A stretch of 59,874 nt of DNA, from the NCBI RefSeq assembly GCF_006861675.1, contig NZ_SGJB01000017.1, forward strand, positions 1-59,874. The letters are read 5' to 3'. The DNA is from Peptacetobacter hominis (GTDB lineage Bacteria; Bacillota; Clostridia; Peptostreptococcales; Peptostreptococcaceae). Each line of letters begins with the position of its first letter. Within the stretch, counting starts at the first letter, position 1. A program made the position numbers and the translations under genes. Below are positions 45,066 through 54,747 of the stretch, in pieces. The notes below the pieces were generated by a model. The model was not told where the DNA came from. It searched no databases and was given only the letters and a program-made list of their open reading frames with translations.

Positions 45066-45730
45066 TGTTAGGTAACACAAGATTATTTGATTATATGGAT
45101 ACTCTTATAATACCAGCTATATTTGTGACAATAAAAATAGTATTTATATCAGCAATTTTATCTATAATTTTTGGAATGATTTTTGGAATTATACTTATTT
45201 TAACAGATAAAAATGGTCTTACACCTAATAAAATACTGTTTAATATAATTGATAAAATAACAGATTTAATAAGAGCATTTCCAACACTTATATTAATAGT
45301 AGCTATAGCTCCTATAACAAGGTTTTTTGTAGGAACAACAGTAGGAGCAACAGCTGCAATTTTTTCAATAACTATTGCTTGTACACCATTTGCAACAAGA
45401 ATGACAGAGAGCTCATTAAAGATGGTTGATGAAGATATAATAAAGGCATCTAAATCATATGGAGCTTCTAAATTTCAAATAATATATAAAGTTATGTTAG
45501 TAGAAGCTCTTCCAAGCTTAGTTTCAAATTTTACAATAATGCTGATTAATATGCTTAATATGACCGCATTAGCTGGAGCGGTTGGAGCAGGTGGGCTAGG
45601 TGCAGTAGCTTTAACTTATGGATATCAGCAATTTGATTACGCAATAATGTATTTTATTGTATGTATATTAATAGTATTTGTTTTACTTATTGAAAAGATA
45701 AGTAAAATAATATATAAAAATTTAAAATAA
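45065..45730 (+). CDS. MetI-like ABC importer permease
   Basis: A 221-residue permease with five or six helices. The BPD-type coupling segment is seen in MTESSLKMVDEDIIKASKSYGASKFQIIYKVMLVEALPSLV (EAA loop), typical of MetI. It starts on the last base of the ATPase stop. It pairs with the MetN-like ATPase to move the ligand delivered by the NlpA-type lipoprotein. Confidence 0.88.
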   Translation: MLGNTRLFDYMDTLIIPAIFVTIKIVFISAILSIIFGMIFGIILILTDKNGLTPNKILFNIIDKITDLIRAFPTLILIVAIAPITRFFVGTTVGATAAIFSITIACTPFATRMTESSLKMVDEDIIKASKSYGASKFQIIYKVMLVEALPSLVSNFTIMLINMLNMTALAGAVGAGGLGAVALTYGYQQFDYAIMYFIVCILIVFVLLIEKISKIIYKNLK

Positions 45731-45744
45731 GGGGGAATTAAAAA

Positions 45745-46566
45745 ATGAAATTAAAAGCTATAATTTCAACAATGCTAATAAGTACATTATTGTTAGCAGG
45801 ATGTTCTTCAGGTACAGATACCTCAAATGAAGAAAAAACTAATATAAAAATAGGTGGTACATCAATATCTCAAGTTACATATGAAGCGATAAAGCCGATT
45901 TATGAGGATATGGGATACACAACAGAATTTGTTATGTTTGATTCAAATCCAGTTGTATTAGAAGCTTGTAACAATGGGGATGTAGATATTGCTCTAGGGC
46001 AACATAAAAAATATGTTGAAAGTTTTAATGAAAGTAAAAATGCTGATTTAGGAATGGCTAAACCATATGGATATTATACAGGAATAGGTCTTTATTCTGA
46101 AAAATATGATTCAATTGAAGATATACCTAATGGATCTCAGATTGCAATAATGAATGACCCAATGAATATGGCAATAGCATTAAATATATTACAAGATGCG
46201 GGTCTTATAGAATTAAATGATGTAGATAATCCAACAATAGCAGATATAAAAACAAATAAAAAGAATATAGAAATTATAGACATGGATCAAGCTCAGACAG
46301 TGACTTCTTTGGAAGATATGGCTGCAGCATGTATATTTTTTACACATATGTCAAATGCGGGTAAAGATCCATCAACATATCTTTTAAGAGATAAAGAAAT
46401 GATAAATATACCGATGGGTGTAATAGTAAAAAATGAAAATATAGAGTCAAAGTGGGCTACAGATTTTGCAAAATGCTTTAGAGAAGAATCAGTGCAGAAA
46501 GAAATAAATGAAAAATTCCCAGGAGTATTTGAATTCTATACAGACGATAGCCAAGTAGAGGAATAA
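45745..46566 (+). CDS. NlpA/MetQ-like substrate-binding lipoprotein
   Basis: A 273-residue lipoprotein. The lipobox LLAGC puts the lipidated Cys at residue 20, then a Ser/Thr linker. The NlpA/MetQ-type pattern includes VDIALGQHKKYVESFN, in the place of the DANYFQHxPYL segment. The usual N-terminal PHAEIL-type motif is replaced by SISQVTYEAI, so ligand specificity could differ from L-methionine. GGGGG precedes the ATG. Third gene of the operon. Confidence 0.85.
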   Translation: MKLKAIISTMLISTLLLAGCSSGTDTSNEEKTNIKIGGTSISQVTYEAIKPIYEDMGYTTEFVMFDSNPVVLEACNNGDVDIALGQHKKYVESFNESKNADLGMAKPYGYYTGIGLYSEKYDSIEDIPNGSQIAIMNDPMNMAIALNILQDAGLIELNDVDNPTIADIKTNKKNIEIIDMDQAQTVTSLEDMAAACIFFTHMSNAGKDPSTYLLRDKEMINIPMGVIVKNENIESKWATDFAKCFREESVQKEINEKFPGVFEFYTDDSQVEE

Positions 46567-46568
46567 CT

Positions 46569-47345
46569 ATGAAATATCATGATTATGTAAAAATAATTTA
46601 TTCTTTAATAGATTTAGAAAATCATATTATAGGAGTAAAGTTGTTAAAAACAGAAGATGAATATAATGCATCAGACGCTAATATTCCTAAAAAATCAATT
46701 AACTATTGTGGAATGGTAAAAGCTGCATATAAAGGACATAAAATAAAAGCATTAGAAGAAACTTTTAGATGTCAGAGTGGTCCTAGAGTATTAGGTATAA
46801 ATCCATTAGATTTAAAAAACTCAAATGGTGAAAATTGGGCAAGGTTAAATCTATATGAAAGTAGAGAACTAAGTAAATCTGTAAGAGAAAGCTTGTGTTA
46901 TTTAAAAGAAAAAAACTATGGAGTAGAGGTTAAGCCAATCGAATACTTTGAAGATATTCCAGACGTAATTATATTTATAACAAATCCGTATAATTGTATG
47001 CGTATTTTGCAAGGGTATTCATACAAATATGGAGTTGCTAACAGTTTGCAGATTTTAGGTAATCAAGCAATATGTTATGAATTAACATCAAGAGTTTATT
47101 CGACAAAAGATATAAATATATCTATGCTTTGTATAGGAACTAGGCATAGAGCAGATTGGGATGAGAACCTAATGGGGATAAGTATTCATAGTAGTAAATT
47201 TTTAGGTCTTGTAGATGGTTTGATTAATACTGTAAATCGGATGGAAAGTGATAATAAAAAGAAAATCATAGAAAAAAAGCTAAAAAATAATCATCTTGAT
47301 ATACTTAATATTAGATATGGTTATAACTATTATAAAGATGTGTAA
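46569..47345 (+). CDS. DUF169-family protein
   Basis: A 258-residue protein that looks like DUF169 (COG2043): NYCGMVKAA with Cys, CQSGPRVLGI, ITNPYNCMRILQGYSYKYG and CIGTRHRADW, where Cys and His residues are conserved. No biochemical role is known to me. It begins two bases after the lipoprotein stop, with GAGGAATA inside that gene's end, so it is the fourth gene of the importer operon. The Cys suggest metal or Fe-S binding, but that is a guess. Cytosolic, without signal or TM segments. Ends with no clear terminator before the T-box promoter. Confidence 0.72.
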   Translation: MKYHDYVKIIYSLIDLENHIIGVKLLKTEDEYNASDANIPKKSINYCGMVKAAYKGHKIKALEETFRCQSGPRVLGINPLDLKNSNGENWARLNLYESRELSKSVRESLCYLKEKNYGVEVKPIEYFEDIPDVIIFITNPYNCMRILQGYSYKYGVANSLQILGNQAICYELTSRVYSTKDINISMLCIGTRHRADWDENLMGISIHSSKFLGLVDGLINTVNRMESDNKKKIIEKKLKNNHLDILNIRYGYNYYKDV

Positions 47346-47416
47346 AATTATATTTTATAATAATTATTTACTAAAAAATAATTATCCAAAAAAATAAAAT
47401 AATCTGAAAATTATAA

Positions 47417-47445
47417 TTGACATTGTCAGAAAAATCATATATTAT
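47417..47445 (+). promoter_or_regulatory. promoter of the methionine T-box operon
   Basis: Consensus TTGACA at 47417-47422, a 17-base spacer and TATTAT at 47440-47445. Transcription should start near 47452, just before the T-box leader. Confidence 0.8.
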
Positions 47446-47451
47446 CTTTTT

Positions 47452-47702
47452 AAAGGCTGTGACGGAGAGGATCGGCTGAAGAGGATTACAGAGAGTCGCT
47501 GGATGGTGCAAAGCGATATCCGAATCAACCAATGGTCTATGGCTCCTGAGCTGAGAATTCGAAACATCTGCAAGTAGGGTTCTACGTGATTGCTGCGTGA
47601 AGGCATAAGGCTTGATGGAGTCTGAGTGGCACATAAGTGCAATTTGAGTGGTACCGCGGGTAATATGCTCGTCTCAAAGAATACTTGAGACGGGCTTTTT
47701 TT
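47452..47702 (+). promoter_or_regulatory. T-box riboswitch, Met specifier (ATG)
   Basis: A T-box leader of about 250 bases. The conserved antiterminator motif TGAGTGGTACCGCGGG is at 47645-47660. The terminator pairs GCTCGTCTCAA (47667-47677) with TTGAGACGGGC (47684-47694) and ends in a run of T. Stem I carries AGAGAG and a distal GGTGCAAAG loop near 47504-47514. ATG at 47539-47541 is followed by six bases and GAGC, the same spacing I know from glyQS leaders, so the specifier is Met. Uncharged tRNA-Met should permit readthrough into metY and metA. Confidence 0.92.
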
Positions 47703-47759
47703 GTACACGGAAAAGCTCTTAAATTTATAAATATTTGAGTTTAGCAGGAGGAATTTGAA

Positions 47760-49031
47760 ATGACAGGAATAGAAACAAAATGCGTACAATCAGGATACAA
47801 ACCAGGAAACGGAGAGCCAAGACAGCTTCCTATATACCAGAGTACAACTTTTAAATACGATACAAGTGCAGATATGGGTAAATTATTCGATCTTGAATCA
47901 GATGGATATATGTATTCAAGACTTGCAAACCCTACATGCGATTTTGTGGCAAAAAAAATAGCTGACCTTGAGGGTGGAACAGCAGCAATGCTTACAAGTT
48001 CAGGTCAGGCGGCAAACTTCTTTGCAGTATTCAATATAGCTGAAGCTGGAGATCATATAGTTTCATCAGCTACAATATACGGTGGAACATTCAACCTTTT
48101 CTCTGTAACAATGAAAAAAATGGGAATAGACTTTACATTTGTATCACCGGATTGTACAGAAGAAGAGCTTAACCGGGCATTCAGACCAAATACAAAGGCG
48201 GTATTCGGAGAAACAATAGCAAACCCTGTACTTACAGTACTTGATATAGAAAAATTTGCAAAAGCAGCACATGCACACGGTGTTCCTCTAATAGTGGATA
48301 ATACATTTGCGACACCTATAAACTGCAGACCTTTTGAATGGGGAGCAGATATAGTAACTCATTCTACAAGTAAATATATGGACGGACATGCATCTGCAAT
48401 AGGTGGATGTATAGTCGATTCAGGAAAATTCGACTGGACAAAATATCCTGACAAATTCCCTGGACTATGTACTCCGGATGAAAGTTATCACGGTGTTACA
48501 TATACAGAAAAATTCGGTATAGAGGGAGCATTTATAACTAAATGTGTGGCTCAGCTTATGAGAGATTTCGGTTCAAATCAGCAGGCACAGATTGCATACC
48601 TTCTTAACATAGGACTTGAAAGTCTTCATCTAAGAGTAAAAAGACACTGTGACAGTGCACTTAAGGTAGCAAAATTCCTTGAAGAAAACGAAAATATAGC
48701 GTGGGTAAACTATCCTGGACTTGAAAGCAATAAATACTATGAAACAGCGAGCAAATATCTTCCAAATGGAAGTTGTGGAGTAATAAGTTTTGGTGTAAAA
48801 GGCGGAAGAAAAGCTGCTGAAGAATTTATGGCAAAACTAAAAATAGCCAATATAGAAACACATGTTGCGGATTCTCATACATGCTGTCTTCATCCAGCAA
48901 GTTCAACACACAGACAGCTTTCTGATGAACAGCTTGTAGATGCAGGAGTTTCTGCGGACCTTGTAAGACTTTCAATAGGACTTGAAGATCCGGACGATAT
49001 AATAGAAGATTTAAAACAGGCACTTTTATAG
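47760..49031 (+). CDS. metY: O-acetylhomoserine sulfhydrylase / aminocarboxypropyltransferase
   Basis: A 423-residue PLP enzyme of the Cys/Met metabolism family, making homocysteine from O-acyl-homoserine and sulfide. It has YSRLANPT at about 57-64, [19 protein letters not shown] and the PLP Lys in [11 protein letters not shown]; near the end [12 protein letters not shown] is typical of MetY. GCAGGAGG precedes the ATG. It follows the T-box leader directly and lies 11 bases before metA, forming a two-gene methionine unit. Confidence 0.95.
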   Translation: MTGIETKCVQSGYKPGNGEPRQLPIYQSTTFKYDTSADMGKLFDLESDGYMYSRLANPTCDFVAKKIADLEGGTAAMLTSSGQAANFFAVFNIAEAGDHIVSSATIYGGTFNLFSVTMKKMGIDFTFVSPDCTEEELNRAFRPNTKAVFGETIANPVLTVLDIEKFAKAAHAHGVPLIVDNTFATPINCRPFEWGADIVTHSTSKYMDGHASAIGGCIVDSGKFDWTKYPDKFPGLCTPDESYHGVTYTEKFGIEGAFITKCVAQLMRDFGSNQQAQIAYLLNIGLESLHLRVKRHCDSALKVAKFLEENENIAWVNYPGLESNKYYETASKYLPNGSCGVISFGVKGGRKAAEEFMAKLKIANIETHVADSHTCCLHPASSTHRQLSDEQLVDAGVSADLVRLSIGLEDPDDIIEDLKQALL

Positions 49032-49042
49032 GGGGTGTTTAT

Positions 49043-49963
49043 ATGCCGATAAAAATACCGGATGCGCTTCCGGCAGCGAAGACACTAAAAGAAGAAAATA
49101 TATTTGTAATGACAGAAAAAAGAGCTATAACTCAGGATATAAGACCTCTTAGAGTTGTACTTCTGAATCTTATGCCTAAAAAAATAGAAACAGAGACACA
49201 GATATCGAGACTTCTTGGAAATTCTCCAATACAGGTGGAACTTGAACTTATAGCTACAAAAAGTCATACATCAAAAAATACACCGATGGAACATATGCTG
49301 TCATTTTATAAAACATTTGACGATATAAAAGACCAGAAATTCGACGGTATGATAATAACAGGAGCTCCGGTTGAAATGATGCCTTTTGAAGAGGTGGATT
49401 ACTGGGACGAGCTGTGTGAGATAATGGAATGGTCTAAAAAGAATGTACACAGTACATTCCATATATGCTGGGGAGCACAGGCTGGACTTTATTATCACTA
49501 CGGTATAAATAAAAAAATACTTCCTCAGAAGATGTTCGGTGTATTTCCTCACAAAGTTGAATTCAAAAACTCTACGCTTTTCAGAGGATTTGACGATACA
49601 TTCTATGTACCTCATTCAAGACATACGACAGTAAGCAGATATGACATAGAAAAAGAGCCCAAACTGGATATACTTTCTTCTTCTGATGAAGCCGGAGTAT
49701 ATGCGGTTGCTACAGAGTCCGGGAATCAGATATTTATAATGGGACATTCAGAATACGATGCAGGAACTCTTGAAGCTGAATATCTGAGAGACAAAAACGC
49801 AGGGCTTGAGATAGAAGTTCCTAAAAACTACTATCCAAATGACGATGATACAAAACGACCTATGGTAACGTGGAGATCTGGTGCAAATCTTCTTTATTCA
49901 AACTGGCTTAATTATTTTGTTTACCAGACAACTCCTTACGATATAAACAAAGTCAGGGTATGA
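49043..49963 (+). CDS. metA: homoserine O-acyltransferase (MetA)
   Basis: A 306-residue MetA family enzyme that activates homoserine, usually with acetyl-CoA in Firmicutes though annotated as succinyltransferase by older naming. Landmarks: [19 protein letters not shown], then the nucleophile Cys in [15 protein letters not shown] and the His in [14 protein letters not shown]. The length matches MetA. TAGGGGGTG precedes the ATG. With metY it supplies homocysteine under T-box control. Confidence 0.95.
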   Translation: MPIKIPDALPAAKTLKEENIFVMTEKRAITQDIRPLRVVLLNLMPKKIETETQISRLLGNSPIQVELELIATKSHTSKNTPMEHMLSFYKTFDDIKDQKFDGMIITGAPVEMMPFEEVDYWDELCEIMEWSKKNVHSTFHICWGAQAGLYYHYGINKKILPQKMFGVFPHKVEFKNSTLFRGFDDTFYVPHSRHTTVSRYDIEKEPKLDILSSSDEAGVYAVATESGNQIFIMGHSEYDAGTLEAEYLRDKNAGLEIEVPKNYYPNDDDTKRPMVTWRSGANLLYSNWLNYFVYQTTPYDINKVRV

Positions 49964-49984
49964 TTAAAAAACTGAATATATACA

Positions 49985-50021
49985 AAAAAATAAGAATATG
50001 GAAACATATTCTTATTTTTTA
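49985..50021 (+). terminator. terminator after metA
   Basis: AAAAAATAAGAATATG pairs with CATATTCTTATTTTTT around a GAAA loop, a long perfect stem ending in T residues. Confidence 0.93.
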
Positions 50022-50097
50022 ATTTATTAGAAAAATACAATTAATACAACTATTTTTTAAATCGATAACAGGAAAAGCTTTTATAGTAATTAGCGAT

Positions 50098-50127
50098 TTT
50101 ACAATTAAAGTGAATTTAAAATATAAT
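50098..50127 (+). promoter_or_regulatory. predicted promoter of the oligopeptide ABC operon
   Basis: TTTACA (50098-50103) and TATAAT (50122-50127) with an 18-base spacer, about 60 bases before the binding-protein gene. Confidence 0.5.
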
Positions 50128-50190
50128 TAATTTAAAGAAGGATTAGTTTGTTCAAATTAACCATATTATGTTTTAAAAGGAGGCTAAAAT

Positions 50191-51849
50191 ATGAAATCGA
50201 AAAAGCTTTTCAGCGTACTGTTATCTGCTGCAATGGCGACAGGTATACTTACTGGATGTGGCGGATCAGGAGGAAACTCTAGTGAGGCAAAAGACACTAT
50301 TGTCTATTCTATGAATACAACTCCTCAGGGAATATTCAACCCTCTAATATCTAATATAAAAGAGGACGATTATGTAAATGCGGTTGTATATGCATCTCTT
50401 ATGCAGGTAAATGAAAAAGGTGAAATAGTTCCATATCTTGCCGAAAAATCTGAGGTGTCAGAAGATATGAAGACAATAACTTATGACCTTAAAGATAATG
50501 CTACTTGGCATGACGGCGAAAAAGTTACTGCAGAGGACGTGGCATTCACATTAAAAAGCATGGCAGATGGCGGATATACAGGCGGATATTATGGCGATGT
50601 ACAGAATATAAAAGGTGCAGAAGCGTATCATAATGGAGAAGCAGAAGATGTAGAAGGAATCAAGGTTGTAGATGATGATACTATAGAAATACAGTTTGAG
50701 AAAGTATATGCACCAGCTGTTACAAATATAGGTAACCTTAAAATACTTCCTGAACATATATGGGGAGAAGTTCCGGTTGCAGAATGGCAGAACAAAACAG
50801 ATTTACTTAATAAACCAGTAGGATGTGGACCATACAAACTTACTGAATTTACAAGTGGTTCAAATGTAAAATTCGAAGCTGCATCTGACTTCTTTGACGG
50901 AGCAGCAAAAACAAAAAATCTTATATTTAAAGTTATAAATGCAGATACTACACAGGCAGAATTCAAAAGCGGATCTATAGATATAGCAAATGTTGAAGCA
51001 CTTAAAAAAGATGATGTATCAGCACTTGAAAATGAAGGGTATAAGCTTGTTGAATTCCCTAACTATATGTTTACATACATGGGATTCAACCTTAGAAACG
51101 AAAAACTTCGGGACAAAAATATACGTCAGGCATTTATGTATGCGGTAGACCGTCAGAGTATACTTGATAATATAGTTGAAGGAAGAGGAGAAATAGTAAA
51201 TACTCCAATGCTTCCATCAAGCTGGGCATATCCTGAGGAATCAGAACTTAATGCATACAAATACGACACAGAAAAAGCAAAAGAACTTTTAAAAGCTGCC
51301 GGATATGAAGATAAGGACGGAGATGGATTTGTAGAAAATTCAGCTGGAGAAAAACTAAAATTCAGCCTTGTTTGTCAGACAGACAACGATATAAGACAGA
51401 AGGTGGCAGTTTCAATACAGGAAGCGATGAAAGCTGTTGGAGTTGAAATAGAAATTGACTCTATGGAATATTCAGCAGTTATGGATAAAGTTGTAGCAAA
51501 TCACGATTATGATCTTTACATGATGGGTAACACATTATCTCTTGATCCAGACCCAAGACCAATGTGGCATTCTGAAGCAATATCAAACGAAGCAGGTGTT
51601 ATAGGATACAATATAGTTGCATACAACAATCCTGAAACTGATGCGTTAATAGAAAAAGGAAATGCAACACTAGATCAGGAAGAAAGAAAATCTGCATATG
51701 CGGAATTCGGTAAAAAATTAAATGAAGATGTTCCTGAAATGTATCTATTCTGCCAGAACATAGAAAGAGTATACAACAGTAAACTTGAAGGATATACACC
51801 ATCAACATTCAATGAATTCTATAATGTAAACAACTGGGTTATAAAATAG
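50191..51849 (+). CDS. oligopeptide-binding lipoprotein (OppA/DppA-like)
   Basis: A 552-residue family-5 solute-binding protein. The lipobox ILTGC puts the lipidated Cys at residue 23. Landmarks of SBP_bac_5 include MKTITYDLKDNATWHDGEKVTAEDVAFTLK and NIRQAFMYAVDRQSILDNIVEGRGEIVNTPMLPSSWAY. The usual dipeptide-binding Asp/Arg region cannot be judged by eye. AAAAGGAGG precedes the ATG. First gene of a five-gene Opp/Dpp operon; a partial terminator follows, which should raise its level over the permeases. Extracytoplasmic. Confidence 0.9.
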   Translation: MKSKKLFSVLLSAAMATGILTGCGGSGGNSSEAKDTIVYSMNTTPQGIFNPLISNIKEDDYVNAVVYASLMQVNEKGEIVPYLAEKSEVSEDMKTITYDLKDNATWHDGEKVTAEDVAFTLKSMADGGYTGGYYGDVQNIKGAEAYHNGEAEDVEGIKVVDDDTIEIQFEKVYAPAVTNIGNLKILPEHIWGEVPVAEWQNKTDLLNKPVGCGPYKLTEFTSGSNVKFEAASDFFDGAAKTKNLIFKVINADTTQAEFKSGSIDIANVEALKKDDVSALENEGYKLVEFPNYMFTYMGFNLRNEKLRDKNIRQAFMYAVDRQSILDNIVEGRGEIVNTPMLPSSWAYPEESELNAYKYDTEKAKELLKAAGYEDKDGDGFVENSAGEKLKFSLVCQTDNDIRQKVAVSIQEAMKAVGVEIEIDSMEYSAVMDKVVANHDYDLYMMGNTLSLDPDPRPMWHSEAISNEAGVIGYNIVAYNNPETDALIEKGNATLDQEERKSAYAEFGKKLNEDVPEMYLFCQNIERVYNSKLEGYTPSTFNEFYNVNNWVIK

Positions 51850-51860
51850 TTTGATTAAAT

Positions 51861-51896
51861 AAAAGGGCTGTTCTTCTGAGGGCAGTCCTTATTTTA
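51861..51896 (+). terminator. partial terminator (attenuator) between opp binding protein and permease
   Basis: AAGGGCTG can pair with CAGTCCTT (one G-U pair) around TTCTTCTGAGGG, followed by ATTTTA. It lies between the binding-protein and first permease genes, as commonly seen where the binding protein is needed in excess. Confidence 0.55.
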
Positions 51897-51912
51897 TGAA
51901 AGGAGAAAATAT

Positions 51913-52878
51913 ATGAGAAAATTCCTCTTAAAAAGGCTGGGAGTAGCACTTATAGTACTGTTTGGTGTATCAGTAATAGTATTTACTCTTATACATCTTC
52001 AGCCTGGAAATCCATATCTTAATATGATAGATCCGAGCATGTCACCGGATGTTGTAGAGCAGAAGCTCAGAGAACTTGGATATTATGATCCGATATATAT
52101 TCAATATATGAAATGGATAGGAAGAGCTATTACAGGTGATTTTGGATATTCCACTCAGTTTAATGCACCTGTATTTTCGATAATACTTGATGCACTTGGA
52201 AATACAATACTTATATCAGTTGCATCATTTATTGTAAGCTCTGTACTTGCAATAGTAATTGGGATAATAACTGCTGAAAAATCAGGTACATGGGTGGATT
52301 ATCTTGTTACAGTACTTTCTTTTATAGGGATATCAATACCTACATTCTTCTTTGCACTTATCCTTATAAAAATATTCGGATATGACCTTGCAATTCTTCC
52401 TTCTTCCGGGATGGAGACACTTACAGAAAGCTATACCGGAATAGCATATATATTTGATGTAATAAAACATATGATACTTCCAGTTACAGTACTTTCTCTT
52501 ACTCAGACAGCAACACTTATAAGATATACACGTTCTTCAATGCTTGATGCCTTATCTCAGGACTATATGAGAACGGCACAGGCAAAAGGACTTACAAGAA
52601 AGCAGGCGATATGGACTCATGGACTTAGAAATTCGCTTATATCAATAGTAACAGTTCTATGTCTTCAGTTGCCTACACTCGTATCCGGAGCACTTATAAC
52701 AGAGACAGTATTTGTATGGCCTGGAATAGGTACTCTCAATTACAATGCCATTATGAACAGAGATTATATGCTTATAATGGGAATAACAATGATGATAGCT
52801 GTAGTAATAGTAATTGCAAATATACTGGCTGATGTACTTTATGCAGTTGTAGATCCTAGAATAAAAGTCATGGAATAA
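51913..52878 (+). CDS. oligopeptide ABC permease (OppB/DppB-like)
   Basis: A 321-residue permease of the DppB type. The N-terminus (MRKFLLKRLGVALIVLFGVSVIVF) and GYSTQFNAPVF motif are family hallmarks. The EAA coupling loop is DYMRTAQAKGLTRKQAIWTHGLRNSL, and about six helices are predicted. GAAAGGAG precedes the ATG. It heterodimerises with the next permease. Confidence 0.93.
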   Translation: MRKFLLKRLGVALIVLFGVSVIVFTLIHLQPGNPYLNMIDPSMSPDVVEQKLRELGYYDPIYIQYMKWIGRAITGDFGYSTQFNAPVFSIILDALGNTILISVASFIVSSVLAIVIGIITAEKSGTWVDYLVTVLSFIGISIPTFFFALILIKIFGYDLAILPSSGMETLTESYTGIAYIFDVIKHMILPVTVLSLTQTATLIRYTRSSMLDALSQDYMRTAQAKGLTRKQAIWTHGLRNSLISIVTVLCLQLPTLVSGALITETVFVWPGIGTLNYNAIMNRDYMLIMGITMMIAVVIVIANILADVLYAVVDPRIKVME

Positions 52879-52891
52879 AGGGGGTGCAGAT

Positions 52892-53770
52892 ATGATAATG
52901 AGAAAAAAGAAGAATACAGAATATGTTTCATTAAATGAAATATCATTTAGAAAATTTATGAAAAACAGACTTGCAGTAGCAGGGATTATAGTTATAGCAT
53001 TGCTTGTTCTGATGTCAGCTGCTGCTCCACTTATAACAGACTATTCAATAAGTCGGACAGATCTTATGAATATAAGCAACAGTCCGGATTCATCACATAT
53101 ACTTGGAACGGATGAGCTTGGGAGAGATGTATTCGCAAGGCTTTTATATGGGGGAAGAGTATCGATACTTGTCGGAATAGCATCAATGTGTGTTCAGGTA
53201 GTAATCGGTGTAACAATGGGAGCTATTGCCGGATATTTTGGTGGTATAACAGACAAAATCATAATGAGAATAATAGATATAATAATGTGTTTCCCGTTTT
53301 TTGTAATAGCAGTTTCAGTTGCAGCAGTGGTAGGGCCAGGAATAAAAAACCTTATCATAATAATAGGATTTCTTATGTGGCCTAATATAGCCAGAATTGT
53401 AAGGGCTGAGATATTATCAATAAAGGAAAATGACTATATAATGGCAGCAAAAGCCATGGGGCTTTCGTCATTTGAGATAATAAAATCTCATGTACTTCCA
53501 AATATAATGTCTCCGGTTCTTGTTGCATCAACACTTGCAATTGCAAATGGAATACTTACAGAGGCATCTCTGAGCTTTCTGGGAATAGGTGTAAGGCTTC
53601 CTGAACCAAGCTGGGGAAATATGCTTATAGCAGCTCAGAATATAGGAACGCTTCAGAGAGAATGGTGGCTATGGATGCCGGCCGGAGCTTTAATAATACT
53701 AATGGTATTATCTATCAACTTTGTTGGAGATGGCTTAAGAGATGCTCTTGATCCAAGAACTAAGGCATAG
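52892..53770 (+). CDS. oligopeptide ABC permease (OppC/DppC-like)
   Basis: A 292-residue DppC-type permease. LGTDELGRDVFARLLYGGRVSILVG near residues 71-95 and the coupling loop NDYIMAAKAMGLSSFEIIKSHVLPNI are diagnostic. ATG 52892 follows GGGGG by eight bases; the next in-frame ATG, two codons on, is an alternative. Partner of the OppB-like permease. Confidence 0.93.
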   Translation: MIMRKKKNTEYVSLNEISFRKFMKNRLAVAGIIVIALLVLMSAAAPLITDYSISRTDLMNISNSPDSSHILGTDELGRDVFARLLYGGRVSILVGIASMCVQVVIGVTMGAIAGYFGGITDKIIMRIIDIIMCFPFFVIAVSVAAVVGPGIKNLIIIIGFLMWPNIARIVRAEILSIKENDYIMAAKAMGLSSFEIIKSHVLPNIMSPVLVASTLAIANGILTEASLSFLGIGVRLPEPSWGNMLIAAQNIGTLQREWWLWMPAGALIILMVLSINFVGDGLRDALDPRTKA

Positions 53771-53781
53771 GGGGTGTGATG

Positions 53782-54744
53782 ATGAGTAGTTTGCTGGAAA
53801 TAAAAAATCTTGAAGTTTCCTTTGATACAGTAATGGGCAGAGTAAGTGTTGTAAGAGGGGTTGATATATCTGTAGACAAAGGAGAAATACTTGCAGTAGT
53901 AGGAGAATCTGGAAGTGGGAAAAGTGTTACATCTCTTGCAGTAATGGGGCTTTCAGGGGGAAAGATAGAAAACGGAGAAATAATTTTTGATGGAAAAGAT
54001 ATACTTGGACTTACAGAAAAAGAAATGTGCGAAATAAGAGGAAATGATATATCAATGATATTTCAGGAACCTATGACATCTCTGAATCCTGTGGTAACAA
54101 TATACAAACAGTTGAGAGAAGTCTACAAAATTCATATGCCCGAGAAAAAAGACAATTGTCGAGAAGAGATAATAGAGCTTCTGGAAAAACTCAATATACC
54201 AGATGCAGAAAAAATACTAAAGAAATATCCGTTTGAGCTTAGTGGAGGACTTAAACAGAGGATAATGATAGCTATGGGGCTTATATGCAATCCGAAGCTT
54301 ATAATAGCTGACGAACCGACCACGGCACTTGATGTAACGACACAGGCTGAAATCCTTGATATACTGAAGGATATAAGTACAACACAGAAAAAAAGTGTAA
54401 TGATTATAACGCATGATCTGGGAGTTGTTGCAGAGATTGCGGATAGAGTATCTGTAATGTATTTTGGAAAAATAGTGGAAAACTGTTCAACAGAAGAATT
54501 TTTCAAAAATGCATGTCATCCGTATTCAAAAGACCTTATAGGAGCAATGCCTGACAACTTTGATGGAAGATTCAAGTCTATAGAGGGAAATGTTCCGGGA
54601 ATGTACGAGGAAGTGAAGGGATGTCCATATTTCAGTAGGTGCAGCTATGCTTCTGAAATATGCAAAAAAGAAGAACCGCCTGTAATAAAAATATCAGGAA
54701 ATCATTCAGTCAGATGCCACAGAGCAGAACAACAGGAGGTATAG
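53782..54744 (+). CDS. oligopeptide ABC ATPase (OppD/DppD-like)
   Basis: A 320-residue ATPase. Walker A is GESGSGKS, signature LSGGLKQRIMIAMGL (LSGGQ variant with Leu), Walker B LIIADEPTTALDV and switch His ITHDLGVV. The C-terminal oligopeptide-type region holds Cys in GCPYFSRCSYASEIC and RCHRA, typical of OppD/OppF, where an Fe-S or zinc group may bind. ATG 53782 lies seven bases after GGGGG; a GTG at 53776 and an ATG at 53779 are also in frame. Confidence 0.93.
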   Translation: MSSLLEIKNLEVSFDTVMGRVSVVRGVDISVDKGEILAVVGESGSGKSVTSLAVMGLSGGKIENGEIIFDGKDILGLTEKEMCEIRGNDISMIFQEPMTSLNPVVTIYKQLREVYKIHMPEKKDNCREEIIELLEKLNIPDAEKILKKYPFELSGGLKQRIMIAMGLICNPKLIIADEPTTALDVTTQAEILDILKDISTTQKKSVMIITHDLGVVAEIADRVSVMYFGKIVENCSTEEFFKNACHPYSKDLIGAMPDNFDGRFKSIEGNVPGMYEEVKGCPYFSRCSYASEICKKEEPPVIKISGNHSVRCHRAEQQEV

Positions 54745-54747
54745 CTT

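Noticed and set aside
47371..47789. Minus-strand frames over the methionine leader
   Set aside because: They overlap the structured T-box on the other strand and are shadows.
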